Source: Cohnella faecalis (GTDB lineage Bacteria; Bacillota; Bacilli; Paenibacillales; Paenibacillaceae). Taken from it: a stretch of 64,000 bases of DNA. Within the stretch, counting starts at the first letter, position 1; the number at the start of each line of letters is the position of its first letter. The notes beneath the pieces are model-generated. The model was not told the DNA's origin. It was given only the letters and a program-made list of their open reading frames with translations, and did no database searches. Location of the stretch: NCBI RefSeq assembly GCF_003570905.1, contig NZ_QXJM01000027.1, positions 186,001 to 250,000 of the forward strand, in the 5' to 3' direction. Shown piece after piece: positions 19,169 to 28,227 of this stretch. The position numbers were made by a program, and so were the translations under genes.

Positions 19169-19206
19169 CGGAAGAACCTGCCCCGGCTATTGCAGCCCGA
19201 CAGCGC

Positions 19207-19253
19207 CGTTTCGGTCGCGACGGTCGTCACGTAAGACCATCGCGACCGAAACG
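19207..19253. terminator. Long inverted repeat between convergent genes
   Basis: An 18-bp stem with one mismatch (CGTTTCGGTCGCGA, then GGTC, against its complement) surrounds a 9-base loop. It lies between the convergent ABC permease and nagZ genes and can fold on both strands. There is no run of T, so it is a weak or bidirectional terminator or a 3'-end stabiliser. Confidence 0.5.
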
Positions 19254-19254
19254 A

Positions 19255-20604
19255 TCAGCGGCTCAACACGGCTTCTTTCCACTTCTCGATGCGATCGTTC
19301 GGGATGTCGGAGGCTTTCGGAATCGGAATCGCCTTATCCGTCAGCCCGTAACGGCGCTTCAGCTTCAAGATCCTCTCCACGCTCTCGTCGACCCGAGATT
19401 CCGTCAGCTTCCCGTCCCGCACGCTTTGCACCAGTTTGTCGAACACGAGCTTCCCGTTGTCGTAGCCGTGCCCGACCAGAACGATATCTCCGCCCGCTTG
19501 AATTGCACGTACGGCCGCTTCCCCGATGCCGTAATTTTTGGCGATTGCTCCCATTGTGAGATCGTCGGTGAAGACGACACCTTGAAAGCCAAGCTTGCCG
19601 CGCAGTTGATCATGGATAATGATTTTGGAAAAGGAAGCGGGAGCGTCCGGATCGATGCGGGGGTAGAGGATATGCGCGACCATGACCGCATCCGCGTCCG
19701 ACTCGATTGCGCTTTTGAACGGGAGCCATTCGAATTTTGCCAACTGCTTAGCCGTTTTGTTCACGACCGGCAAGTCGATATGCGAATCGACGGACGTATC
19801 CCCGTGGCCGGGAAAATGCTTGACGACCGGAATGATTCCCCCGCTTTGAATGCCGTTCATTTCCGCGAGCCCGTGCTTCGTGACGAGTGCTGCGTTGTCG
19901 CCAAACGAGCGATTGCCGATAACCGGATTGTTCGGATTGCTGTTAATATCGAGCACAGGAGCAAAATCGACATTGAAGCCGAGCAGAGAGAGCTCCTTGG
20001 CGATCAAACCGCCCATCTGCTTCGTTAAGCCCGCGTTATTCGCAGCGCCTACTTCGGCGTTCGAGGGCATTTCGACGAACGCTTTGGGCAATCGGCTCAC
20101 CCGGCCGCCTTCCTGGTCGACGCTAACGATCAGCGGCGCAGGGCTTCCGGCATTCGCGGCTTTGAGTCCGTTGATCAATCGGGCGGAGCTTGCCAAGCTC
20201 GCCAAATTGCCTTTGAACAAGATGACGCCGCCCGCATGCGTCTGCTTCAGAAGCTGCTTCGTCTCTTCGCTGATCGTCGTCCCTTCCACCCCGACAAGCA
20301 GTAATTGACCGATTTTCTGTTTAAGAGTCATGGCGTCTAATGTATGCTCGATATCGTTCGCTTCCGGAGACGCAGACGATGAGGAGGAGGGGGAGAGCGG
20401 CGAAGCGGATGGAGCGGTTGGCTGGGAGTCCGAAGGCAGTTCGGGAACGGACGGAGATATTGCAGCTCCGGCAGTCGGAGAAGCAAGAGAGCCGGCTCCT
20501 GAAGGCTGCGAGGCATTCGGATTCGCATTCAAGCTCCAGCATCCGGCGGTAATCGTGAGCAGTAAAGCGATAGTGCTTGCTCTGCTTAATTTTCTGACTA
20601 TCAT
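19255..20604 (-). CDS. nagZ: Beta-N-acetylhexosaminidase lipoprotein (glycoside hydrolase family 3, NagZ-like)
   Basis: This 449-residue protein starts with a lipoprotein signal (lipobox TAGC near residue 22), then a Pro/Ser/Ala-rich linker to about residue 80. A GH3 N-terminal TIM barrel fills the rest. Visible motifs are VDQEGGRVSRL, KHFPGHGDTSVDSHIDLPVV, with the His-Asp dyad typical of NagZ, and VVFTDDLTMGAI carrying the catalytic Asp. Members release N-acetylglucosamine from peptidoglycan fragments. In Gram-positive bacteria the enzyme acts outside the membrane, and the lipid anchor fits that. It is a single gene, transcribed toward an ABC exporter. Confidence 0.9.
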   Translation of the reverse strand: MIVRKLSRASTIALLLTITAGCWSLNANPNASQPSGAGSLASPTAGAAISPSVPELPSDSQPTAPSASPLSPSSSSSASPEANDIEHTLDAMTLKQKIGQLLLVGVEGTTISEETKQLLKQTHAGGVILFKGNLASLASSARLINGLKAANAGSPAPLIVSVDQEGGRVSRLPKAFVEMPSNAEVGAANNAGLTKQMGGLIAKELSLLGFNVDFAPVLDINSNPNNPVIGNRSFGDNAALVTKHGLAEMNGIQSGGIIPVVKHFPGHGDTSVDSHIDLPVVNKTAKQLAKFEWLPFKSAIESDADAVMVAHILYPRIDPDAPASFSKIIIHDQLRGKLGFQGVVFTDDLTMGAIAKNYGIGEAAVRAIQAGGDIVLVGHGYDNGKLVFDKLVQSVRDGKLTESRVDESVERILKLKRRYGLTDKAIPIPKASDIPNDRIEKWKEAVLSR

Positions 20605-20689
20605 ACTTGCAAGCCTCCGTATCTTTTTTCCGCCTCATTAATATTGCGCGGATTGCAGGTCGTTAATCATGAGGGTACGTCGGCCGGAA

Positions 20690-20741
20690 TAAAAAAATAG
20701 ACGATCCCGGAGCTCGCCAGGTTGCGAGTCGGGATCGTCTG
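20690..20741 (-). terminator. Rho-independent terminator of glnS
   Basis: Read on the minus strand, AGACGATCCCG ... CGGGATCGTCT is followed by ATTTTTTTATT. It lies directly after the glnS stop. Confidence 0.9.
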
Positions 20742-20758
20742 TTCGTGCTCGCGCACGA

Positions 20759-22423
20759 TTACGCTTTAGGAATATCGAAGGAGCTTTTCAGAGACACGAT
20801 CCGGTTGAATACCGGCTTGTCCGGAGTCGTATCCTTCGGATCGACGTTGAAGTACCCGTGACGGAAAAACTGGAATTTCTCGCCGCCCGGAGCTTCCTTC
20901 ATGGCGGGCTCGACAAAGCCTTGCAGCGTCTCAAGCGAATTCGGGTTAAGATGCTGAAGGAACGAGCCATTGCCGTCGTCCTCCGAGTCATCGTTGATCA
21001 GCGGCTCGTAGAGGCGGAATTCTGCCGGAACGGCGTTGGATGCTTCGACCCAATGGATCGTGCCCTTCACCTTGCGGCCCGTGAAGCCCGAACCGCTCTT
21101 CGTCTCGGGATCGTAGGTGCAGCGGAGCTCGATAACGTTGCCGTCCGAATCCTTGATCGCTTCCTCGCATTTGATGAAGTAAGCGTGCTTCAGGCGCACC
21201 TCGTTGCCGGGGAACAGCCGGAAATATTTGGCCGGCGGATTCTCCATAAAGTCGTCCTGCTCGATGTAGATTTCGCGAGAGAACGGAATTTGCCGATTGC
21301 CCATTTCCGGGTTTTCCGAATTGTTCTCGGCTTCCAGCCATTCGGTTTGCCCTTCCGGGTAATTGGTGATGACGACTTTGAGCGGCGAAATGACAGCCAT
21401 CGTACGCAGAGCCTTCAGCTTGAGATCTTCGCGAATGAAATGCTCCAGCATCCGCTCGTCGACGATTCCGTAGCTTTTCGTTACGCCGATTTCACGGCAG
21501 AACGCGCGGATCGCTTCCGGCGTGTAGCCTTTGCGGCGAAGGCCGGAGATCGTGGGCATGCGGGGATCGTCCCAGCCGTCGACCGCTTTCTCATCCACGA
21601 GCAGCTTGAGCTTGCGCTTGCTCATGACGGTGTTGGTCATGTTCAGACGGGCGAATTCGTACTGCCGCGGAACCCAAGGCATTTCGCATTCGCGGACGAC
21701 CCAATCGTAGAAGGGACGCTGATCCTCGAACTCCAGCGTGCAGATCGAGTGCGTGACGCCTTCGATCGCGTCTTCAAGCGGGTGAGCGAATGCATACATC
21801 GGATAAATGCACCATTGATCGCCCGTATTGTGATGATGGGCATGAACGATTCGATAAATAACGGGATCGCGCATGTTGACGTTTGGCGAAGCCATGTCGA
21901 TTTTCGCGCGGAGAACCTTTTCCCCGTCCTTGAACTCCCCGTCCTTCATTCTCCGGAACAAATCCTCGTTCTCGATGGCGCTCCGGCCGCGCGACGGGCT
22001 TTCCTTGCCGGGCTCGGTCAACGTTCCGCGCGTTTCGCGGATTTGATCGGCCGTCTGGTCGTCCACGTAAGCGAGTCCTTTGCGAATGAGCACGAGCGCC
22101 CGCTCGTACATTTCCCCGAAATAATCGGAAGCGAAAAACAGCCCGTCCCACTCGAAGCCGAGCCAGGCGACATCCCGCTTGATCGATTCGACGTATTCGA
22201 CATCCTCCTTGACCGGATTCGTATCGTCGAAGCGCAAATTCGTGCGCCCTTTGAACTCGTCGGCCAGCTCGAAATTAAGGCATATCGATTTCGCGTGCCC
22301 GATGTGCAAATATCCGTTCGGCTCCGGAGGGAAGCGGGTAACGACCTCTTTCGTGTTGCCGCTTGCCAAGTCCTCCGCGACGATGTGTTTGATGAAATTC
22401 GATGACGACGTCTTCGTTTCCAA
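20759..22423 (-). CDS. glnS: Glutaminyl-tRNA synthetase
   Basis: The enzyme (554 residues) charges tRNA-Gln with glutamine. [20 protein letters not shown] holds the HIGH signature near residue 40, LRFDDTNP follows, and MSKRKL is the KMSKS loop. The C-terminal beta-barrel anticodon-binding region ([18 protein letters not shown]) is complete. The ORF extends upstream, but a TTG at 22423 with GGAAGG nine bases before it gives the usual N-terminus ([18 protein letters not shown]). Many Firmicutes lack GlnRS and use the GatCAB transamidation route, so its presence implies a gain by transfer at some point or a mixed system. Confidence 0.97.
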   Translation of the reverse strand: METKTSSSNFIKHIVAEDLASGNTKEVVTRFPPEPNGYLHIGHAKSICLNFELADEFKGRTNLRFDDTNPVKEDVEYVESIKRDVAWLGFEWDGLFFASDYFGEMYERALVLIRKGLAYVDDQTADQIRETRGTLTEPGKESPSRGRSAIENEDLFRRMKDGEFKDGEKVLRAKIDMASPNVNMRDPVIYRIVHAHHHNTGDQWCIYPMYAFAHPLEDAIEGVTHSICTLEFEDQRPFYDWVVRECEMPWVPRQYEFARLNMTNTVMSKRKLKLLVDEKAVDGWDDPRMPTISGLRRKGYTPEAIRAFCREIGVTKSYGIVDERMLEHFIREDLKLKALRTMAVISPLKVVITNYPEGQTEWLEAENNSENPEMGNRQIPFSREIYIEQDDFMENPPAKYFRLFPGNEVRLKHAYFIKCEEAIKDSDGNVIELRCTYDPETKSGSGFTGRKVKGTIHWVEASNAVPAEFRLYEPLINDDSEDDGNGSFLQHLNPNSLETLQGFVEPAMKEAPGGEKFQFFRHGYFNVDPKDTTPDKPVFNRIVSLKSSFDIPKA

Positions 22424-22597
22424 TCCGACCAACCTTCCTCGTAGCGCATGTAGAATTATTTTTACATAGTATCTCTTAATCATACACAAAAAGGACCGTT
22501 CTTATAAAGAGGGTTCTTAAAAATAGCATTTTGACAAACTTAATAAAAAAATGATAAAGCTTTAATTTTTCAGTAACTTTTCAGCTAGGCGACTCGT

Positions 22598-22603
22598 TAT
22601 AAT
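22598..22603 (+). promoter_or_regulatory. Probable -10 element of the MacAB-like operon
   Basis: A perfect TATAAT lies 32 bases before the first gene of the operon in an AT-rich leader (22500-22600). The -35 partner is poor (AACTTT at 17-base spacing), so the promoter may need an activator. Confidence 0.4.
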
Positions 22604-22634
22604 TGAGGAAGACAAATGCAGAGGAGGAAATACC

Positions 22635-23417
22635 ATGCTCACTTGGATGCGGAGGAACCGTTCCTCGGCTGTCGAAGAGGCGGAAAAGCCGGTTGAGACC
22701 GGGCCTGGAGACAGCCGTTCGGCTTCCGATCCCGCACCGGCGAAACCGCTCCTGTCCGTCCGGAACGTGGAGCGCTCCTTCGATGTAGGCGGGCAGAAGC
22801 TGCGGGTGCTCAAGGGGATCAATCTCGATTTGTATCCCGGTCAGCTCGTCATGCTTAGAGGAAGGTCCGGTTCCGGCAAGACGACGCTTATGAATATGAT
22901 GGGCGGGCTTGACGTGCCGACGGCCGGCGAAATTTATTTTCACGGCAATCCGTTGCACGAATGGAACGACGACAAGCGCACCGAGGTGCGCCGACGCGAT
23001 ATCGGCTTCATTTTTCAGGCGTACGCTCTTATGCCGCTGCTGTCCGCATACGAGAACGTCGAACTGTCGCTCCGCATGGCGAATGCTCCTAGAAGCGAAT
23101 GGAAGAACCGGGTAACGTCGTGCCTGGAGCTCGTCGGCCTGGCCAAGCGGATGCACCATCGTCCGTTCGAGCTGTCCGGAGGAGAACAGCAGCGCGTGGC
23201 GATTGCCAAGTCGATGGCGCATAGGCCAAGCCTGCTGCTGGCGGACGAGCCGACCGCAGAGCTGGACAGCCAGATGGCGGCTCAGGTCATGGCGGTATTC
23301 CGCGAAATCGTCGCCAAGGAGAACGTCACCATCTGTATGACCACACACGATCCCACAATTTTGGAGGTAGCCGATCATGTCTATGAAATGGTGGACGGAG
23401 TATTCGTCTCGAAATAA
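22635..23417 (+). CDS. ABC transporter ATP-binding protein (MacB/LolD-like)
   Basis: This 260-residue ATPase has a charged, disordered N-terminal extension of about 38 residues. Walker A GRSGSGKTT is at 76-84, the Q-loop is in FIFQAYALMPLLSAYENVEL, the signature is LSGGEQQRVAIAKS, and Walker B is LLLADEPTAELDS. The Q-loop and spacing match the MacB/LolD class, which powers mechanotransmission rather than classical transport. It is the first gene of a five-gene operon and overlaps the adaptor gene by 41 bases. A second ATPase lies at the operon's far end. The ribosome site is AGAGGAGGAA. Confidence 0.92.
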   Translation: MLTWMRRNRSSAVEEAEKPVETGPGDSRSASDPAPAKPLLSVRNVERSFDVGGQKLRVLKGINLDLYPGQLVMLRGRSGSGKTTLMNMMGGLDVPTAGEIYFHGNPLHEWNDDKRTEVRRRDIGFIFQAYALMPLLSAYENVELSLRMANAPRSEWKNRVTSCLELVGLAKRMHHRPFELSGGEQQRVAIAKSMAHRPSLLLADEPTAELDSQMAAQVMAVFREIVAKENVTICMTTHDPTILEVADHVYEMVDGVFVSK

Positions 23418-24459
23418 CCGGAAGCTCCGCCGTCCGGCGACGGTGCTGACCGCGGTGTTTCTGTCAGCCGCGCTCGCGGGGTGCAGCGTGCTTCCCGACG
23501 AGCCGGAGGAGGAGGACTTGTCCGCAATCCAGCTTCCGCAAATATCGAAGAAGCCCGAGTACGATGTAACGACGAAGACGCTGGAGACGAAAGTATCGGG
23601 CTCCGGCAAAGTGATGTCTACGCAAGAGAGGACGCTCTATTTTACGTTGGAAGGCAAAAGGCTCAAGAAGCTGTATGTCGAATCCGGCGCCAAAGTAAAG
23701 GCGGGACAGCCGATCGCGGAGCTTGACGTGGAGGACCTTCAGAAGTCGCTTCGTACGCAATCGCTTGAAATCAAGAAGCAGGAACTGGCGATGAAGGCGC
23801 TGCTTCGAACGAAAGACGAGATGGACCCCGTCGATTTCGAGAAGCAGATGCTCGATTTCGAGACGCAGCGTCAGCAATTGACCGAGCTGCAGGCGGACAT
23901 CGCGAAGGCGACACTGACGGCTCCGTTCGACGGAACGATCGTCTCGGTAGCCGTTCAGGAAGGCGCGCTTATTAAAGCGTACGATGCGATTTGCGTCGTC
24001 GCCAACCCAAGCTCGTTGACGGTCGCCGCTACGATGTCCAAGGACGATCTTGAAAAGGTAGCGCTAGGTATGGAGGTTCAGGTGGACATTAACAATGCCG
24101 GCCAGCTGAAAGGCAAGGTGAAGCAGCTTCCCCAGCCGCAGACGGACGGCAACGGCCAAGGAGGCAACGGAAGCGCGCCGCTGCGCCTGGATCAGTATTT
24201 GCTCGTTGACGTGCCCGATTTGCCGAAGACGATCGAGCGGGGAACGCCGCTATCCGTCTCGGTTATTGTTAATCGCAAGAAGGACGTGACGGTTATTCCG
24301 CTTGCCGCTCTCCGCACCGTCGGAGCCCGCAGCTACGTGCAAGTCGTCGAGGCGGACGGCACGAAGCGCGAGGTCGACATCGAGGTCGGCCAAATGACGT
24401 CCACGGACGCCGAAGTCGTCTCGGGACTGACGGCGGGGCAGAAAGTAGTAGGGCAATAA
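23377..24459 (+). CDS. Efflux adaptor lipoprotein (MacA/HlyD family)
   Basis: This 360-residue protein carries a lipoprotein signal (lipobox LAGC near residue 36). The membrane-fusion order follows: a beta-barrel entry (TKTLETKVSGSGKVMS), a lipoyl half (VESGAKVKAGQPIAELD), a short helical hairpin (about residues 122-170), the second lipoyl half (LTAPFDGTIVSVAVQEGALI), and beta-barrel and membrane-proximal domains ending VVSGLTAGQKVVGQ. The hairpin is short, as expected for a Gram-positive adaptor that needs no outer-membrane channel. It lies between the ATPase and the permease and completes a MacAB-like tripartite exporter. Confidence 0.9.
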   Translation: MSMKWWTEYSSRNNRKLRRPATVLTAVFLSAALAGCSVLPDEPEEEDLSAIQLPQISKKPEYDVTTKTLETKVSGSGKVMSTQERTLYFTLEGKRLKKLYVESGAKVKAGQPIAELDVEDLQKSLRTQSLEIKKQELAMKALLRTKDEMDPVDFEKQMLDFETQRQQLTELQADIAKATLTAPFDGTIVSVAVQEGALIKAYDAICVVANPSSLTVAATMSKDDLEKVALGMEVQVDINNAGQLKGKVKQLPQPQTDGNGQGGNGSAPLRLDQYLLVDVPDLPKTIERGTPLSVSVIVNRKKDVTVIPLAALRTVGARSYVQVVEADGTKREVDIEVGQMTSTDAEVVSGLTAGQKVVGQ

Positions 24460-24462
24460 TCC

Positions 24463-27330
24463 ATGGCCGCGCTCATCCGGTTTTTATTCCGAAAAATGTG
24501 GAACACCCGCTGGTTGACGCTAAGCATGCTCGCGGGCTTGCTCGTCGCGGTCGCTTTTACGACGAGCATACCGATGTACGCGGACGGCGCGCTTAAGCGG
24601 GTTATCGCCCAATCGCTGCAAGACAACGACACGGGATTGCCGGCCGGGTCTTTGCTCATCCGGTATCAATCGACCGACGGCAAGACGGATATGAACAGAT
24701 TCAAATCCGTAGACGAATACATACAAGGGGACGTCGCCGATAAGATCGGTTTTCCGGCGACGGCATCACAGCGCACACTGACGATCCGCAGCACGGAAAT
24801 ATCCCCGGAGGATCCAACCAAGATAGATGCGAGCCGCACTCGCAAGATGTCGATTTCCGCGTTAAGCGGATTGAAAGACCAGGCGGAGCTCGTCAAAGGA
24901 AGCTGGTACGACGACAGGGCGGGCAGCGACGGTACGCTTAAGGCTCTGATGATGGAAGAAGCGATGTTCCGCAACGATCTTCACGTCGGAGACGTGCTGC
25001 TCTATCCGATCTACGGTGGTCTCGATTTGATGCTGCGGGTCGAAATCGTCGGAGCGTTCAAGCCTGCCGCCGAGGGCGGAGCTTATTGGTACCAAGGGCT
25101 TGAGAGCTTAATGAATACACTGTTCATCGCCGAACCGGCGATGATTCAGGACTTGGCGGAGAAGCAAAGCATTCCGTTCCAGTCGGCAAGCTGGTATACC
25201 GCTTACGATTTGCGCGAGATCAAGACGAGTCAGCTCGCTCCGCTTGCGGGCAGCTTCAAGAGAATCGATCTCGACGTGTACCAGAAGCTGAAGGATACGC
25301 ATCTGGACATCTCGTTCGCCGATATGCTTAACGACTTCCGTCGCGACAGCATCCAGCTTCAGACGATGCTCTTCACGCTTGCGGCTCCGATGATTGCGAT
25401 GGTGTTCTATTTCATCACCATGCTGTCTCGGCAGGCGCTGGAGAAGCAGCGTTCGGACATCGCCGTTCTGCGAAGCCGGGGGGCTAGCACGAGACAGGTG
25501 TTCCTGTTGTTCCTGCTGGAAGGAATTCTGCTCGGCGTCTTCTCGTTGCTGACCGGACCGTTCATCGGCTGGTTCATGGCGAAGAGCATCGGCTCCGCCA
25601 ACGGCTTCCTCGAATTCGTCAACCGGAAGGCGATTCCGGTCGGCTTTTCCTCGGACGGAGTTCTTGCCGGAGTTGCGGCTGTGCTCGTAGCCATTGGCGC
25701 AGCGGTCATTCCGGCATTGGTGTTCACGCGCACTTCGATCGTCGACTACAAGCGCAAGATGGCGCGGAAGGAACAAAAGCCATTTTGGCAGAAATGGTTT
25801 CTGGACGTCATTCTTGCCGGCGTAGCCGGCTACGGCTGGTATTTGTTCAACGAACGCCAGATGGTCACATTCAAGACGGGGATGACGACCGATCAGCTGA
25901 ACGTCCAGCCGTTCCTGTTCTTCGTACCGGCTCTTACTATTTTTGCCGTCGGACTTATCTTCCTGAGGCTGTTCCCGCTCTTGCTGAAGCTTATGAACTG
26001 GCTGTGGAAGAAGCTGTTGCCGGTTCCGCTTTATTTGACGCTGACGCAGCTGTCGAGATCGGCTTCCTCGTATTATCCGCTAATGATTTTGCTCATTCTG
26101 ACTCTCGGGCTCGGAGTGTACAATTCGTCGGCGGCGCGTACGATCGGCCAAAACTCGGAAGAGCGAATTATGTACAAATACGGCTCGGACGTCGTCGTAA
26201 CTCCGGTATGGGAAGCGACGCCGGAGGCTACGCCGATTACCGGCGGCAATAACGGAGGCGGATCGGGAGGAGGTTCCGGCGGAGGCTCCGGCGGCGGGGG
26301 AGGCGGACAGCGTCCTCCGACTCCGTCCAAGCTGATCTACAACGAGCCGCCGTTCGAGCTGTTCCGCACGCTGCCGGGCGTCGAGCATGCCGCTCGCGTC
26401 CTGCAGACGAAGAGCAGCATCACGGTATCCGGCAAAAGCGCGGGCCAAGGGATGGTCGTAGGCATCGACAATGTGGACATCGCTCGCGTAGCGTGGTTCC
26501 GCAAAGATATGTACCCGATCAGTCCGTACAAGTACTTGGCTTGGCTTGGCAAGGTGCCGGAGGGCGCCATCGTGTCATCTAACATGGCCAAGAAATTCAA
26601 CATGAAGCCCGGCGATATTATCGATGCGATTATTCAGGAGAAGAAGGTTCAATTCGCCGTTATCGGCATCATTCCTTACTGGCCCGGTCAGTACCCGGAC
26701 CAACTTCCGTTCATCGTCGCGAATTTGGATTACATCTTCGACGAGGCTCCGAAAGTGCCTTACGACATCTGGCTTAAGATGGAGCCCGGAGCTTTGACGG
26801 CTCCGATGCTGCCGGTGCTTCAGAGCAAGGGAATCGAGCTGGCGACCTTCGGCGATATGAGAAGCGAGCTCGTCACACAGAGCAAGCATCCTGCCCGGGG
26901 CGGCATATTCGGCATTCTAAGCCTCGGCTTCATGGTAACGATCGTCGTTTCGTTGTCCGGGTACGTGCTTTATTGGTTCTTCAACCTATCGGGCCGGATC
27001 GTGCAGATCGGCATCCTGCGGGCGATGGGGCTGTCCCGCAAACAGCTGACGGGGATGCTGCTGCTCGAACAAGTGTTCACGGCCGGATTGTCGATTGCGC
27101 TTGGCATCGGCATCGGCAAGCTGACCAGTATTTTGTTCCTGCCGTTCTTGCAGACGACGGAAAATGCGGTCAACCAAGTGCCGCCGTTCCGGGTCGTATT
27201 CGAGCAAGCCGACACGAACCGGCTTTACATCGTCGTAGCGGTCATGATGAGCATAGGAATTACTCTTCTGATTACTCATATCCGCCGTCTGCGCGTGCAT
27301 CAAGCCGTCAAGCTCGGAGAGGAGCGGTAA
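24463..27330 (+). CDS. ABC transporter permease (FtsX/MacB-like, large)
   Basis: This 955-residue protein is larger than MacB permeases (about 400 residues without ATPase). It has a transmembrane segment at 17-35, a first extracellular domain (about 40-300), an FtsX-type block of transmembrane helices (about 303-430), a second membrane block (about 445-545), and a Gly/Ser-rich linker (about 594-616). A second extracellular domain and a C-terminal FtsX block (about 815-949), containing ILRAMGLSRKQLTGMLLLEQ, complete it. The duplicated FtsX halves suggest one polypeptide does the work of a MacB dimer. It would couple ATP hydrolysis to export of a peptide, lipid or drug through the lipoprotein adaptor. 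Confidence 0.88.
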   Translation: MAALIRFLFRKMWNTRWLTLSMLAGLLVAVAFTTSIPMYADGALKRVIAQSLQDNDTGLPAGSLLIRYQSTDGKTDMNRFKSVDEYIQGDVADKIGFPATASQRTLTIRSTEISPEDPTKIDASRTRKMSISALSGLKDQAELVKGSWYDDRAGSDGTLKALMMEEAMFRNDLHVGDVLLYPIYGGLDLMLRVEIVGAFKPAAEGGAYWYQGLESLMNTLFIAEPAMIQDLAEKQSIPFQSASWYTAYDLREIKTSQLAPLAGSFKRIDLDVYQKLKDTHLDISFADMLNDFRRDSIQLQTMLFTLAAPMIAMVFYFITMLSRQALEKQRSDIAVLRSRGASTRQVFLLFLLEGILLGVFSLLTGPFIGWFMAKSIGSANGFLEFVNRKAIPVGFSSDGVLAGVAAVLVAIGAAVIPALVFTRTSIVDYKRKMARKEQKPFWQKWFLDVILAGVAGYGWYLFNERQMVTFKTGMTTDQLNVQPFLFFVPALTIFAVGLIFLRLFPLLLKLMNWLWKKLLPVPLYLTLTQLSRSASSYYPLMILLILTLGLGVYNSSAARTIGQNSEERIMYKYGSDVVVTPVWEATPEATPITGGNNGGGSGGGSGGGSGGGGGGQRPPTPSKLIYNEPPFELFRTLPGVEHAARVLQTKSSITVSGKSAGQGMVVGIDNVDIARVAWFRKDMYPISPYKYLAWLGKVPEGAIVSSNMAKKFNMKPGDIIDAIIQEKKVQFAVIGIIPYWPGQYPDQLPFIVANLDYIFDEAPKVPYDIWLKMEPGALTAPMLPVLQSKGIELATFGDMRSELVTQSKHPARGGIFGILSLGFMVTIVVSLSGYVLYWFFNLSGRIVQIGILRAMGLSRKQLTGMLLLEQVFTAGLSIALGIGIGKLTSILFLPFLQTTENAVNQVPPFRVVFEQADTNRLYIVVAVMMSIGITLLITHIRRLRVHQAVKLGEER

Positions 27331-27334
27331 GCCG

Positions 27335-28227
27335 ATGATACAATGCGAAGGGCTCGTCAAAATTTACAAAGCAGACGATCTCGAGGTCGTCGCCTTGCAA
27401 GGTCTTAACCTCACCGTTAAGCAGGGCGAGATGATGGCGATTATCGGGAACAGCGGAAGCGGGAAGTCCACGCTTCTGAACATTCTGGGCGGCCTTGACC
27501 GTCCGTCCGCCGGACAGGTCAAGGTCGGACCGTGGGACTTGCTCAAGGTCGACGACAAGGATTTGGTCAAATACAAGCGCGATACGGTCGGCTTTATTTG
27601 GCAGAACAACGCGCGCAATTTGCTCCCGTTCCTGACCGCGCTTGAAAATGTCGAAATGCCGATGACGTTCGCGGGCAAGATGGACCGCCCTTATGCCAAG
27701 CAGCTGCTGGAGTGGGTAGGCCTGAAGGAACGCATGCACAACAAGCTGACGCAACTATCCGGGGGGAGCAGCAGCGCGTCGCGATCGCCATTTCTTTGGC
27801 GAACCGTCCGCAGCTTTTGCTTGCCGACGAACCAACAGGTTCCGTCGACAGCCGGACGTCCGACATCATTATGGATATTTTTCGCAAGTTCAACAAGGAA
27901 CTGGGGCTTACAATCGTTATCGTTACCCACGATTTATCGTTGGCCGGCAAGGTCGATAGGGTCGTCGCCATTCGCGACGGCCTGACGAGCACCGAGTTTC
28001 TCAAGCGAAATCCGAATCTCGATTCGGCGGAAGCCGGAACCATCGGAGGCTCGCCTTTGGACGAAGTGCACGAGGCGTTCGTCGTCGTCGATCGCGTCGG
28101 GCGGCTTCAAATTCCGAAGGAATACTTGAAGGCGCTCGAGATCGGCGATAAAGCCAGCATGGAGTTCGACGGGGACACGATTACGATTCGAGCACCGAAA
28201 TCACTAGAGGGGGAAGAAAGCGCATGA
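27335..28227 (+). pseudogene. Second ABC ATPase of the MacAB-like operon with C-terminal AbrB-like domain, frameshifted
   Basis: The first frame gives Walker A GNSGSGKST (residues 38-46), FIWQNNARNLLPFLTALENV and the start of the signature (LSGG), then loses register in a run of six G at 27771-27776. The other frame resumes QQRVAIAISLANRPQLLLAD with Walker B and the H-loop THDLSLAGKVDRVV. A seventh G restores LSGGEQQRVAIA and a 297-residue protein. The last 50 residues (VVVDRVGRLQIPKEYLKALE, GDKASMEFDGDTITIRAP) look like a SpoVT/AbrB swapped-hairpin domain, which is unusual on an ABC ATPase. It overlaps the solute-binding gene by 4 bases. Confidence 0.85.

Noticed and set aside
19102..20028. 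308-residue plus-strand open frame
   Set aside because: It is antisense to the nagZ-like gene, with Arg-rich, low-information sequence.
20858..22405. 515-residue plus-strand open frame
   Set aside because: It is antisense to glnS, which has full catalytic motifs; the frame is open because of codon bias.
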